Under the pieces are notes generated by a model. The model did no database searches. It saw only the letters and a list, made by a program, of their open reading frames with translations, and had not been told where the DNA came from. Positions 32,503 through 45,419 of a stretch of DNA of 64,000 nt are shown piece by piece (position 1 is the stretch's first letter; each line of letters starts with the position of its first letter). The stretch covers positions 36,857,919 to 36,921,918 of the forward strand of contig OZ022257.1 of the NCBI GenBank assembly GCA_963978905.1, given 5' to 3'. A program made the translations under genes and the position numbers. Source of the DNA: Trichostrongylus colubriformis (lineage: Eukaryota > Nematoda > Chromadorea > Rhabditida > Trichostrongylidae).

Positions 32503-34589
32503 CAATAGAGAAAGTTATTTTCCGTGCATGATCGCTTTATAGATCAGTACTCAGAGGATAAAAGTTATGCAGCTTATTTTCCTAAATTCTCGAGAACGCA
32601 GCTCAGCTCACTTGGGTACATAGTGGCCAACCGTTACCAACTCAACATTACTGTACTTTCAAGTCGTTTTTTACTTTCTTTCGAGATGTTCTGCTAGAAC
32701 TCTGATTTTGGCGTGGCAAGTTTCATGTCATGAGTACGAGTAATAACTGAACATACAAGCCACTTATTAATGTCAGCACGCTTACCTGGCCTAAGAGCAG
32801 TTCCCTCGCGGCTTGTTTATAGCTTCGTCAGAAGTATCGCTTGCAGGAACAGTTCTTCCTCTTTTCACACTCTGAGAGGCACTGATCGATTTGTACCTGA
32901 AGCATAAGTTTCCCTTCCAAAATGTAAAATGTGAGCATCGCTTCTCCTCCCTTGTCCTCAACTGTGTGCATGCTGCCAGGTTGGATCAAGGGTTGCGGAA
33001 ACTTTAAAGAGGTCGTATCTTCCAAGGTCGTTTTTGTCAATTCAATGAAATGCTTGATCCTGCGTACTGCCTCTATCGTGGGCATTGAAAGCTTTTTTCA
33101 TGATGAAGATACATACGAATCAACTCAAGAGCAAGGAAAGAAGTATGTTGGCTCCTGGATCGGGTCAACAAAATGGGAGCCTTCAGAAGTATAAGGTAGT
33201 GCAATAAGCTCATGTCTCCTCTGTGTATCGCAAGTCTCTCTTTCTTTAGACAAAGTTTATGCATGTATTCTATAGAGCCTCTTCCGCTCCACAACATGGT
33301 ACTGCTTGTTTTTTGAGTCCTTCATTTGTTTAATGAACAAATTGATTATTTATTGTTTTTTAGGCTTAGAAATGGTGTGCACAACAAGTAAGCACTTTTG
33401 GCATCTTTTCTTCTTCGCCTACATCGAGGCCTCAAAAAGATCCATGTATGCATTTGATGAAACTTTGTCTGCTCCACAATTATGACCAATCGTTTTTTCG
33501 GATTCTTTCATAGTTTAATACTTCTGAGACTCAGGAATGGGGTACTCAACAAATAAAGGCAATTTTTGACATTTGCCCTTCCCGGCTAAAAATCGGAATT
33601 TCACCAAGCAATTCTATTGGAACAAGAACTCTCAATTATAACAGTAAATTGACCAACGATGCATAATTCCCCCTATTATTCTATGACTCGGGGGCGCGGA
33701 AAGGTCAGCTTTTTTGGACCTCGATTAGACAAAAGTGCAGTCATTTGCCTGCAAATTACTCAGTTTCTGAACCTCATGAATATTATAATCGAAGGACCCC
33801 GAAAATAAGCAATTCTGTAGATCAGAAGACGTTTCATCAAGTACATACACGAATTTTGTAGAAAAATGCAGAGCATGTTCGAAAACACGAGGAATAAAAA
33901 ACGGTTAGAAGAGGTGATGTCTAGTGAAAATCGCACTGAAAGAGCGCAGCATTGATCTTATCACGATCCCGCAGCACTTCAAGTCGTGCTGCCGTTCATC
34001 CGTTGCGAGAGTAGTTTGGGAGTACTACTTTCATGAATTAAGCAGTTCTCAAAGGGTGAAGCGTGTACAGCGGAAAACTCATTTCTCAGCTTTCCGCTGC
34101 TTGCTTTCCTTCATATTTTACAATTTTTCCACAATCTGCAAAATTTACTCCTTCCGATGCTTTGGTCCCTTACATATAATGCTAATATAATGCTCTCAAG
34201 CATCCAGACCGTTGAGAGTCAATGCTTCAATGACGAATGCCACGTAAAGGGTACAGATTAATGAGTAAAAGCAGATTTATTCTTACCACCTTCATATTTT
34301 CTCTCTCAGAAAGAACGAGAGAGTCTCTCAGAGAGCTGCAAACGCATAGTGGCGATGGAATGAGCTCCACCCAATTTGACCGAGGATATCCTTGACAAGC
34401 TTGACAAGCTGTTTTATGTGAACGGCTGGATGGCCATTCCTATGCAGAGCACAAACGTGTCTGAAAAACAAGTGGGTTGTAGAGGGGCAACAACACGACG
34501 CCCACCTCTTCATCTCTCGAATGAATTCAGTGAGCCGGCTTCCACTCGTACTATCCTTCACCATTTTTTTAATCGCTTTTCTCTTACAC
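32503..34589. other. No recognisable gene
   Basis: Two loosely similar stretches (about 33245-33400 and 33440-33570) share motifs such as CTGCTCCACAA and GGGTGCACAACAA-like segments, suggesting an old local duplication. No coding region could be supported. Confidence 0.4.
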
Positions 34590-35972
34590 GGAAGGCCCAT
34601 CAGGTCATGGTGAGCTTTCTCAAAACGGTTTCTTGCATTTTATAGGGTCACATACATGAAGCAAAAAACCGGTCTCAAATTTGGCTAAATGGTTTTGGGG
34701 GGCCCAGAAAATAGTTGATGGTTCGGTCCCCACTGAGGACAAATTTTTGCATTTTTCTAGTTTTCATCCATTTGTGCTCATTTAAGACCATACGTGCAAA
34801 ATATGTGCAAAATCAATTTTTATTCTACCAGGGAACCTTTATCTCCAGTATTTTTGCGTACTAAGCGAATGATTGGTTTGGACCTGCCAACGCTAATAAC
34901 AGGGGAACTAGGCGTTTTCCCGCAAATTACGTGTGATATTCATGCTCAGGGGGTCGAACTACCCTTGATGACAAGTTTTCAGCCTAATCGCTGTTTGGAC
35001 CCAAACTCGGAAAATTGCACGACCGATAGTACTGCTAGTGCCATAGTAAAGAGCACTCAACGAAAGGAGCTCCCTAGCCGATATAAGGAAATCTTTGCTA
35101 TCTTTTGCCTTCGCATGGTGTTGCTAAGTGCAGTTCACTTGGAATGCGTTGTTTCTGCACATGCTCGATTGGATTTAATCGAGGCTGTAAGTTGCTCGTC
35201 TGTACAAGTAGTGCAGTGGTTGTATGCCCATGTCCACCCTACTGTCTCGAGTTTGGGTCAAAATCTCAATTTGGATAGTATTTTGTATATCGGGCTAGTC
35301 GAGTCTCCTGAGCACGAATATCTTACTAGTTTCGCAGGAAAACGCTTGGCACGCGTGCTAGGGGCGCCGAAGGGTCCAAACACTTTAACCACTGAAAGCT
35401 TGCAAATGAGGTCACTTTCGTGCACCAGCGTAACCACTGAAAGCTTGCAAATGAGGTCACTTTCGTGCACCAGCGACGAAAATTGGGGCCATTTTGCATG
35501 TGCGCAAATAGTATAGCGCTGCACAAAGAAAATTAAGAAAATGCAAAATCGAAAACGTCGAGAGGACTTGAACCACAAACACCCCCACCACCGTGCCAAT
35601 GCCAATCTCTCCCACTATCCGTTCGACCATCCAACCGCTGCAAGCACGATAGCCTGTGCATCCCCTATCAGCTTTATTTGCTTCGTTTAGCAGTTACCAT
35701 ATGTGATTCTACATTTTTGAACGAGATCGCAGTGGTTTCGGCATAGGTTTGAAGACAGTCTTCTGATATGCATATACTGAACGCCGCAGCTGGAAAGCAT
35801 TGCAGCAAATCGGTCAAAATTGTTCCTTTCTGAGCAACTTTTGTCACTCATTTTCTGGGCCCCCCAAAACCATTTAGCCAAATTTGAGACCGGTTTTTTG
35901 CTTCATGTATGGGACCCTATAAAATGCAAAAAACCGTTTTGAAAAAGCTCACCATGACCTGATGGGCCTTCC
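34590..35972. mobile_element. DNA-transposon-like element with 122-bp inverted ends
   Basis: Ends GGAAGGCCCATCAGGTCATG (34590-34711) and its inverted counterpart (35851-35972) are nearly identical. The interior contains an unrecognised 240-codon open frame at 34794-35516, a 42-bp tandem duplication near 35389-35475, and a tRNA-like segment. No transposase motif is visible, so it is probably non-autonomous. Confidence 0.7.
35560..35650 (-). other. tRNA-like sequence (possible SINE head)
   Basis: On the minus strand there is an A-box-like TGGTCGAACGG and a B-box-like GGTTCAAGTCC about 60 bases apart, within a ~90-nt stretch with a long variable region. A full acceptor stem cannot be made, so I do not call a tRNA gene. 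Confidence 0.3.
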
Positions 35973-36519
35973 TTGTTAAAGTTACTCGAAGAGCGACATC
36001 AAATTTACTTCGTATCCACTTAACCTACCTGCGATTACCTGTACGTATTAGATTTTAAGCGCATCACCTGGCTCTTCTAATACTTCCTGTGGACCAAACA
36101 GATTTTCTTTCAAACTCGCACACTGAGGAATTAGCATAATCTCCAGAGATAAAGACAAGCGTTTGATGACGTAGCGAGTTCTTTTGAATCTGAATTTTGA
36201 AGGCACATTCAAGGATTATTGTGGTACTGCAGACCACTCCTTTGTCAGATAGATCGACCCAAGCCACGTTGGCTGTACCTTTACCGAGGCGTGAATGTGA
36301 GTTCCTGGAGCCTGTAAGAGCCAAAGAAGACAGTGCGATCCCACCATACAGCCCAGGCGCCCACTTTAGACGTGATCTGGTAATTACGCTGGCAACGGTG
36401 GAGACGGCACGGCAAATAAAGCCTGTGATTTATGCGATAAGATAACGTAAAGGAAATTTCAGTAGTGATAGGAAACTTGGGCATTGTCTTGTCCAGAAGC
36501 CTCATGTGATCTGACTGTG

Positions 36520-37541
36520 TGTAAGACAATGTGAGCTTCCAAAGTTTATTCCAAAAGACTCAAAACAGCTTTCACAATACCGGTCGCAAAAAATGGTGCA
36601 AAAGAAATTCGAGCCTCATAGGCAAGCTTTCGGCGCTTAGCGCCTTTCTGAATGAAAATGTACAAATTAGATGTTAATTATAGAGTCTGTTTGAGGTTTT
36701 ACAGTCGTATTTGTACTTAAGCAACTTGCTGCTGCCACAGAACCCCTGTACTCACTGCCACAATGCGTGTTCCTGGTACTGGAGCAGAAATGGTTGACCT
36801 ACCCTGACTTAACCCTCAAATAGCGTAGACGTGCTATGACTGTGATGATATTTGATATCACACTCATTCCACAGTACGTGGGAGAAACAAAAAGGCCCCT
36901 TTTCAAGCGACTGGACGAATGTCGCAGGGCTTTGCAAAATCCAACATCATATTCAAGTAACAGTTTCTCCAAGCAGGACCCAAAAGGACCCAAAAGCATG
37001 CCCGCGAAGCACCCCTCACCCTTATCATTAAAGTACTGCACCGCTCCATTGAAAATACTGGGGAAAGAAAAATCCTCGAAGCGCTGGAAATAAGACGGTT
37101 ATTCCCAGAAACAAATAGCAGAGATGAGCTACGTGACTCTCTTGAGCTTATCACATGACTACAGTGTTATGCACTGTGGAATGAGTGTGATATCAAATAT
37201 CATCATAGTCCACCCTGATAGTCATAGCACATCTGCGCTTTATAAGGGTTAAGTCAGGGTGGGTCAACCATTTCTGCTCCAGAGGGACACCCATTGTGGC
37301 GGTAAGTACAGTGGTCCTGTGGCAGCAGTAAGTTGCTTCAGTACAAATACGACTGTAGACCCTCAACAGAGTCTAAAATAACATCTAATTTGTACATTTT
37401 CAGGCTTGGTGAAGGCACTAGGCGCCGAAAGCTTGCCTGTAAGGCTCGAATTTCTTTCGCAACAATTTTTTGCGACCGGCATTGTGAAAGCTGTTTTGAG
37501 TCATTTGGAATAAACTTTGGAAGTCTCACATTGTCTAACAC
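36520..37541. mobile_element. Inverted-repeat element flanking a GIY-YIG fragment
   Basis: Arms of about 350 bp (roughly 36520-36885 and 37165-37541) are inverted copies with moderate divergence. The ~280-bp centre encodes the GIY-YIG fragment described separately. Confidence 0.65.
36836..37154 (+). pseudogene. GIY-YIG endonuclease fragment of a second PLE-like type
   Basis: PQYVGETKRPLFKRLDECRR resembles the YIG half of a GIY-YIG nuclease. After a frame change the sequence reads LHRSIENTGERKILEALEIR, with a conserved Glu-containing segment typical of C-terminal PLE endonucleases. No RT is attached and the first Tyr (GIY) is not visible. It differs from the Naiad-type domains in this window, so it derives from another PLE clade or a related GIY-YIG gene. 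Confidence 0.6.
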
Positions 37542-40035
37542 AAATTCAGTGATAGGAAACGTTGACAGGGGAAACGGGTTATACCTCAGGAATCCTCATG
37601 ATGCCTTCCAACGAGAGCTGACCTAATGGCTTACTTCCACGTGGTGATCACGTTTGATACCAGAGGGCAGGAGGCCTCATTTTTGCGATTTTTGGGGAAT
37701 TTTTTTAAGATTCTTCTTTGTCGTCGTATTCCTCAGCACTTCTATTTCCCTGATGCAACGCTTGACCCCATCCATGGTAATCCTAGAAAGTGCCTTTCAG
37801 GTAGCGTAAGGTCTTTTATAACGTTTGAAGATCACTAAATTATTCCACTTCATAACCTCAAGGCAAATGAAGGAGACATAAAAACATTGAACTAGAGCTG
37901 TTCATGTGAGTATTTAAGTTTGCACAAAGGAAATGAAGCAACCGGAAGACGTTGAGAATGAGGAAGACCTACATAAAATGAAACGATATCTTTTCTCACG
38001 ATTGTCAGAATGCAAAAAAAGGCGGACGATTGGGCCGTATTCCTACTGAGCGAGAGCCAGAGCCACGCCTTGCCGTCGGCATCGCAGAGTATGAACGCGG
38101 TCGTATGGACATCTCTAGTTACACAGAAAATGTAGGAGAACTCCAAAGTCACGGCCACTTTCCATAGTAGAACATTTGCCAGGCTGTTGTGGTTCATGAA
38201 ATTTTGAGTGAAATACGACCTCGAATGGAAGCTGTATTCCTCCTCAATTACAGCGCAGGAGAACATAGCTAATCTCTATGTAGCACTAAGATCCAGATTG
38301 TCGAGTGGTGGAACTCGTTATCGAGCTTCTCCATCTCTTCAGGCCTTCATTTTCTCCTCTTAATTCTTCGGGGTATCATGGAATCGTTTGAATTGAGCTT
38401 CTGGCGTTCAAATGATGGTTTCCTGCGCTGGTTGACCTTTTGAGAACGTTGTCCTTTAGATCTAAAAGCTGGTGAGACATGTGCTGCCCTTTCTCTGGGG
38501 AGCCATTCCAGTATAGAATGTATACTCCTAGCCCTTTCTGACGCAATTCTCTCAAATTGGAAGTCGTACAGTGCGATCGGTCAGAAAACACCGTTTTTTA
38601 AAGCTACTCTCAAAAAACTGCTCAATAATGGTAGGCGCTTTTTTCGGTCTGAAGAGCATGCCATTTTCTATTAAAAATGGATATGCCAAGCTAAAATCCA
38701 TAGTTACCGATTGGACATGTTTTTCGCATAAGTGAACACGCTCACAATACTGCAGAGGGTGGACATTCATCATTGTTTTGGTTTTGTCCTAGTGTTCAGA
38801 ATCAGCTTTTGGCGTGCGAAGCTGCAACCAAACTAACTCTGTTACAACCTCCCTCCCCCAGAAATATCAATTTGTTTAATTATTTATTCTGAGTTGAAAG
38901 CTCACAAAATTAAAAACAAATACTTAACTTCAAACCGTTCAGTATGTCGAGTTTGGTACTTCCGAAAACTAACAACACCATTCCAATAGTTTGTAACGCC
39001 GTTTACGACTTCCGCTACGATGCGTCTATTTATAAGTTGTGACCCAATCGCGTCATTTGATGATGATGCCTTCCTCCTCTTCCTTTTCTCTCTTTTTTCC
39101 AACCTTCTCAACCCACGCTCTTTTGTACTTACGAACCTCCAGGCTTCTATCACTAGCTATTTCTATTGCTGTATGAAATATTCAACAAAATGAAAGATAC
39201 ACTATAGACAGAGCATTACTTGGTGTCGAGGAAATTATCCGCTCAGTACGACCCCCACCTCACTCTGCAGAAACAGAATACGACCCTCTCCTTTTTTTGA
39301 CCTCCACAATACCAATAGTTGTTGATGGATTGTACAGTTGCAATGTATTTCATTGCTATGTATTCGTATTCTTACGTGAAGCGAGAAGATATTTATTTTA
39401 CATTTCCTCACATGGGTTCGATGTGAAATACATGCCCTTTGTTCAGCATCAACAAAAGTCATAACTACTGGATAGGAGTATTGCAGAAGATCAGGTATAA
39501 ACGCTAAAAGTCTACTGTTAAAAGTTGCCCATTGAAACTTTAAATTCCAGTGTTTGTCGCTGACCTTTGCAGGTATGAGCTCCCTCCTGTCCGGTCAGAT
39601 ACGACCCCCCCCCATCCCCCCGTGGGGAATCCTCGACCTCCCCTGTACTCTCATTATAGAGTCGCAAGTTATAAATAGGACGTGGTGTAGACTCAAGACA
39701 AGACGGCTTCGCAAAGTATGAGAGCAAGCACAGGTGGGGAGCTCCTTCAAGTTCTGCGTGTGAAAGGAAAAGAAAGATTCCTCTCCACGAGTTAGTACTC
39801 AGTTCATCTGAGCAAACACGGGGCGATAATCGAACTTGTGCGAAGAAATACTCGATGCGCAACATGGCAAGAACCTTCAATCAGACGCGGAAAATTTTCC
39901 CTTATTTCCTGTGGGAGTGCATCCTTCTTCCACTATTACATGAATGTGTTGGTTACAAGTCCGACTCCGGTATACCCTCTGCACCCGATCACCCCTCTTC
40001 TCATTTACTGTTGTTTATTGCTTCTCGTTTTCGCC
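37542..40035. other. No recognisable gene
   Basis: A 124-codon minus-strand ORF at 37892-38266 and a lysine/arginine-rich 83-codon ORF at 38902-39153 have no motif I know. The stretch 39437-39505 is an inverted copy of about 43870-43935, showing a dispersed repeat. Confidence 0.4.
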
Positions 40036-41045
40036 TTAAAGGCACATTCCAGGATCAGGGAAACATTGCAGTCCTTTCTGACCTAATAGTTCCCCAAACG
40101 GGCAGGGAGGCTGTGCACATATCGAAGCGCCATGATGAGTCATCGCAGCGCGCGAAGCTCTTGAAGCCAACTCGGCCGCACCCTGGAGCTCGCGCGCGCC
40201 CATTTCAGACGTGATTGCTGGCAATGACGGTGGCAATGATGGCAACAACGTGGCAAATGAGGCCTACGATTTCTGTGATAATATAAGATAAGGAAGAGAT
40301 GCCAATGATAAAGGAGACGTTGACATGAGGGAACAGGTGATATCCTAGAGTCCCTTTTTATACCAGCCAGCGGGAACTGATTCAAAGGCTCGTTTTCACG
40401 CGGTAATCTCGTCGAAGGCCAGATGACAGGAGGCCTTATTTTTGCTCTATTCGAGGACTTTTTTCGGATTTTTCTTGTCGGTGTATTCCTCAGCATCTCG
40501 GATTCCATAAATTAGCGCTTTAAAGGCATATTCCAGGATTATGGTGATATCACATCATCTGCCGTGGATGGATAGTTCGACCCAAGCCATGTAAGCTGTA
40601 CCTTTACCGAGGCGTGGGGGTCAGTTCCTGGAGCGTGCAGAGCCAAAGAATCTAGCGCAACAGCTCGCCCCGCCCACCCCAGCCGGGGGTGTGTTGCAAG
40701 TATTCCGGTGCTTAGTGTGGGGTCAGGTCACTCAGTAGTTGGTTTACATCACGAGACGATTGCTTTACTACCAGTTTCAAGATCTTGGCTACGTAGCTAG
40801 TCTACCTATGTCAAAGATAAGAGTCGAAGAGTAAAGGCAGACCCCCGGCTGGGGTGGGCGTGGCCGAGCTGTTGCGCTAGATTCTTTGGCTCTGCACGCT
40901 CCAGGAACTGACCCCCACACCTCGGTAAAGGTACAGCTTACGTAGCTTGGATCGAACTATCCATCCACGGCGGGATGTGATATCCCAATAATCGTGGAAT
41001 ATGCCTTTAACCCACTCAGGGTAATCCTGGAATGTGCCTTTAGAA
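40036..41045. mobile_element. Nested MITE cluster with AAAGGCAYATTCCAGG ends
   Basis: An inner foldback element at 40520-41010 has ~170-bp arms (40520-40690 inverted at 40841-41010) ending in TTAAAGGCATATTCCA. The outer ends, TTAAAGGCACATTCCAGG at about 40036 and ATCCTGGAATGTGCCTTTAG at about 41025-41044, suggest that it sits inside another member of the same family. Related single arms occur at about 284 and 36203. Confidence 0.65.
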
Positions 41046-42757
41046 TATTTCTTTTCTTTTGAATGTGCGCATTATGTCACGTATTATCAGAGTGGCGACA
41101 CCTCTAATGAATAAATAAATAAGTAAACAAATAAATGATTTTCGAGACTGCTGACCAGAGACCCTTGTGCGAGACATGTCTATATATGTAGTCGCTTGAC
41201 AACTTTACCAGCTTTTTGCAAACCGAAAGCTTTTTGCAACCTTAACTATTGACTACTTCACCAAAGGCTAGGTTTAGAACCCAAGGATGGTTTATAGGAC
41301 AATTCCTTGTCTAGCTGCTCACGTAGTGTAATTCCATGCAATCCACTTGCTAGCCCGTTCAGGTTTTTGAAAGAAGTACAGTTGCAAACGCCCTTTACTT
41401 TCTGTTATTTCGAGGTGCGACACTTTCAGACAGATGTCACTCATGTTTTTCGATTTCATGGTATTTACTGCAATAGTAGACTTCAGGTGTGTACACTTAC
41501 GACAAATCTTTGCACGGGCGCGCGTGGCGAGGGGCGCCGCGGATTCTTCGCGTGTGGTTGCGTACATTGCACTCTTTCTAGAGTTTTACGCCCGAATTAA
41601 TTATTTCATAATAAGAACTGTTATCATGTAATGCTATCGCTTCTTTTTTATGTCACCATTTTGTTTTTTTTTTGGAGAGGAAAGTTATAGTTTCCAAGAT
41701 AATGATGAGATGAACAGCTTTTTTTTCAAGAACCTTCATGGTACCAGACCCTTGCGTCCTGAGCGGAATTCCAAATAACCGCCGCAAGCTGTGCTGACGG
41801 CGCCGTGAGTGCGACATCAAATTTCTCATAAGTGCGCACACTCCTAGACTTCGGACTAACCTCTGAATTGTTGCCATAATTCGTAAGTATTTCGTATTCG
41901 ACAAACTTTCTGCTGAATATGAACTCATATAGTAGAAAATCGAACTGGGTTTGGAGGTTTTTTTTTTTTTTTGAAATTTTTTTTCGTACAAAAAGGCTTT
42001 TATTTGAAGCATCGAATTTCACTAGAATCCCTTATCCTACATACCTGTACGACTTTTGCACTTGTCGTCAACTAACAAGAAGGGGTTGAAACCATAAACT
42101 GTCCATCAGCTGTCGATCTTCGAATGGGGATTGTCTGCAAGCCCCGCCCATTATAGCCCGCAGTTTATAAACACAGAAAATGCTTCAAACATTCAAATCC
42201 GTCGTGTCTTCGGTCACATTCGCCTCTAGTTGTACAACGAATCCTTTCCTGATAACGCCATGTAATGAATTCGAAGCACTGTGTAAAAACCTAAAGGCTC
42301 TCTGTCCATATGCTTGCGTTTATCGAGCTGAATTCGACTCAGATGGCACGATGAGGAAAAACACTGCAGAAAAGACGGAAGTATATGCCTTGAAATAGGT
42401 CTTTCGCTGTTCGCAGGCAACCTGAGGCTGCATCTAATTCGGATGACTGCTGCCTCACCGAGCCGGTACTCATTGCATGGAGATAGGCGGATTCGTCTGC
42501 GTCTTATGCCCTTCTGACAGGTCTTTCGTCTGGAACATCTTTAGAACATCTCTGCCTAACATGGGGCAAGTCGTCATCACTGGAAAATCTAGGCGTTGCA
42601 TGCTTCCACTCCAATGAATCGTCACGATGATAGTAGATTGTCATCTGAGGCTCGAAATTCGAACTTTGTTGTAATTGTTTTTACTTTACTTAAGTAATAT
42701 TGGTAAAAAAAAGTTTGGCGTATCATAGATTCAAAGGAGTATGAGTTCTTCTGTCAC
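41046..42757. other. No recognisable gene
   Basis: AT-rich, with an AATAAATAAATAA tract near 41110-41140 like a LINE tail and a T14 tract near 41960. No coding evidence. Confidence 0.4.
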
Positions 42758-43092
42758 CCATATATTTATGATGCATTTGCTTAATAAGGACCGCATGCAA
42801 AACTCCACGCGGAAAAATTTGAATCCGGCCAGGCTACAGCTCCTCAAAGTGGCAGGGGAGGCGGGGCCCAGGGTAAATGTCCGTCCCGTTGTCCGCCGCG
42901 GCCGGAGACGCATATTGAGAACAGAAAGTTACGTAAACAGTCCCACTCCTCGCAAGGCGGGGCGGACATTTACTCTAAGGTCCCGCCTCCACGGCCACCA
43001 CTTTGATGAGCTATATCTTAGTCGGATTCTCACTTTTTCGCGTAAATTTTTGCACACGGTCCTTGTTAAGAGAATACATCGTAAATATATGG
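42758..43092. mobile_element. MITE with inverted ends, family of 31847-32502
   Basis: CCATATATTTATGATGCATT at 42758 and its inverted counterpart ending at 43092 define a 335-bp foldback element with a GC-rich centre. A larger relative lies at 31.8-32.5 kb. Confidence 0.65.
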
Positions 43093-44734
43093 ATAATAGA
43101 GAAATTCATTTTCCGTGCACGATTCCTTATTCGTAACTGGTTTATTGACTGGGTGATCTTTCCGCTCCCATGTTTTCCATTATTTTCAGGGCCCACTAAA
43201 GTGATTCTGCATTTTGTGTAATGGCAGGCAATTGTGCATATTTTTGTCGCATAATTTGTGCTATCAGGGGGTTTCTCCTCCCTAAACGGGCCATACACGG
43301 AAGCGGTCAGAAATATATTCGGTTGGTCCACGTTTACATTTCTCATTCAGTATTTCTCCGGGTTTTGAAGGCAGCTGGTACTCAATGGAGCAAAGCATAT
43401 CAGTAGAGTGGGGTGCATGGTGAGGGGTAAAAATTTATTTGACTGAAACTCCGAGAACGACCAAATACGTGCCTCTGTGCTATGAATGCTGTCATGATTC
43501 CGGAGAACATTTAACAAAGTCCTAGTTTTATTCCGTGTCACTTTCTGCATACCTGCTCGTCTCTATAAGTTATAGGCTTTCTATTGCTGATTGAATTTTT
43601 TGAAAGGTTTGGGCATTTTCGAAGTCTTCAGATAATTGAATTTTTCAGTCCTCACCCTGCGCCCTAAGCAGCTGAGATACTTTGGTTCATTGAGTACCAG
43701 TTGCCTTCAAACACAAAAATGAATGAGAAATGTAAACGTCGACCAACAATATTTTTGCAACTCAAAACCGCATATGTATATTTTTGACCGTACTGAACAT
43801 TCGTAATGGCATCCCGCAGAGAATTCGTTTTGCTGCAATGTGTAATGAGGACCTCTCATACGTTTGACAGTAGACATATATGTTTATACCTGATCTTCTG
43901 CAATACTCCTATCCAATGGTTATGACTTCTGTTGATGCTACGCTGTAATAGATCAGTAGCTACTGCTAGTGGAAGAGCGCTGCTTCTCAATCTAGTTATG
44001 ATTATGAGCCCTCCAATTTCACAACTTCTATCGTGTAACTCCTTCTCTCTCTTCCTATCACTTCATACCCTCCACTTATTTCATAAGGTGCTTTCAGTGG
44101 CTGCTAGTATGAACTTCCATTCCTCGTTGCAAACCCTGCCAAAAGGTTGAAAGGCTGCGAAGACGCCGATTCTGAAAGATATGTACCATTTTGTCCTGGA
44201 AGATTTCGCGAAACTTCCGTCATGATCACGCGGGAGACCATGTGATCAGAAGCAAGTATTTTCGAAAAACTCTGATTTTACGTGATTGTCGCACTGTGTG
44301 ATCCACTACTATCCCTAATGAGGTAGGAATGAAAGAAATGATAGACTCATTCTCCCTCTATTCAGTTTTTAAAGCGATTCTCATGGCTAAGGCTTCTGAT
44401 GTCTTAAGAAAATCCCAATGAGTTGTGGTTGCTCGCGCTGATGGTCTAGCACGCAGACGCCACTTTTCGAAATTCCGTCCTATAGCACACCCCGTAGCCA
44501 GGTTGCCATGTGTTGCACTGTCAGTAGGTTGCGCTATCTGTTGCTGAGTATAAGCTCTTCCTCAGATGTCTCTAAAATCCACTACAAGCTCCTATCCTTC
44601 AGCTTGCGTGCCTCAATTGACGCTTCGCGATACAGTGTTCATAAGGTGTCGAAAGACTACTAAGGAATCTTGTAGATGAAGATTCCTGTTGATTTATACA
44701 TATATCAGCACCTAAGCCTGGGCTGTATTGTACT
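43093..44734. other. No recognisable gene
   Basis: Short ORFs only; an inverted repeat copy shared with 39.4 kb lies near 43870-43935. Confidence 0.4.
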
Positions 44735-45419
44735 ATTAGGTCTGTGCAGAATAAATGGCCAAAACGGAACACTTTTTTCAAAACGCCATAACTTCGCTCA
44801 GACACAACTTTGTTTGTCGAAATAAAAACCATTCGAATCTACACAACCTTGCCAACGATCTGGTAAAGAAAATATGCCATCATGATCAAATTCAGGATTG
44901 CGAAAATTAATGAAGTCAACGATGGCATTTTCAACATGCATCGTTTCGCCGAACTCCTTCTGACCCAGGTTTGCATCGAGAACCGGGAAAAAGTGGTAAT
45001 TCGTCAGAGATAGGTCTGAGGAAGAAGGGGGGTGAGGGAGAGTCTCGATCAGTTTCTGCCGGGTGACTTGCGAACTGTGGGGTTTTGCGTTGTTTTGCGC
45101 ACCCAGTAAAAAAATGATGCAGTTAGGCATCGAGCCTCTCCCTCACCCCCCTTATTCCCCAGACATATCCCTGACGGATTACCACTTTTTCCGGGTTCCC
45201 GATGCAAACCTGCGGCAGAAAAATTATGCACGGTAAAAATGCCATTCTTGACTTTATTGATTCTAGCAATCCAGAATTTGATCATGGTGACATATTTTCT
45301 TCAACAGATCATTGGCGAAATTTTGTAGATTCGAATGGTTTTTATTTCAACAAGTAAACTTGTGTCTGAGCGAAGTTATGGCCAGTTATGCTTTGGCCAT
45401 TTATTCTGCACAGACCTAA
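44735..45419. mobile_element. Palindromic mariner derivative (two 3' halves head to head)
   Basis: The element is flanked by TA on both sides and has inverted ends TTAGGTCTGTGCAGAATAAA. The left half read on the minus strand encodes a mariner transposase C-terminus (NNAKPHSSQVTRQKL, LTNYHFF, GCVDSNGFYFDK). The right half encodes the same C-terminus on the plus strand (LTDYHFFRV, FVDSNGFYFNK). It therefore consists of two copies of one transposon end in opposite orientation, with no complete transposase. Confidence 0.8.

Noticed and set aside
34794..35516. 240-codon ORF as a real gene
   Set aside because: It lies inside a non-autonomous inverted-repeat element, includes a 42-bp tandem duplication and has no known motif or related copy here.
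35560..35650. Functional tRNA gene on the minus strand
   Set aside because: A- and B-box-like sequences exist but no full acceptor stem can be formed.
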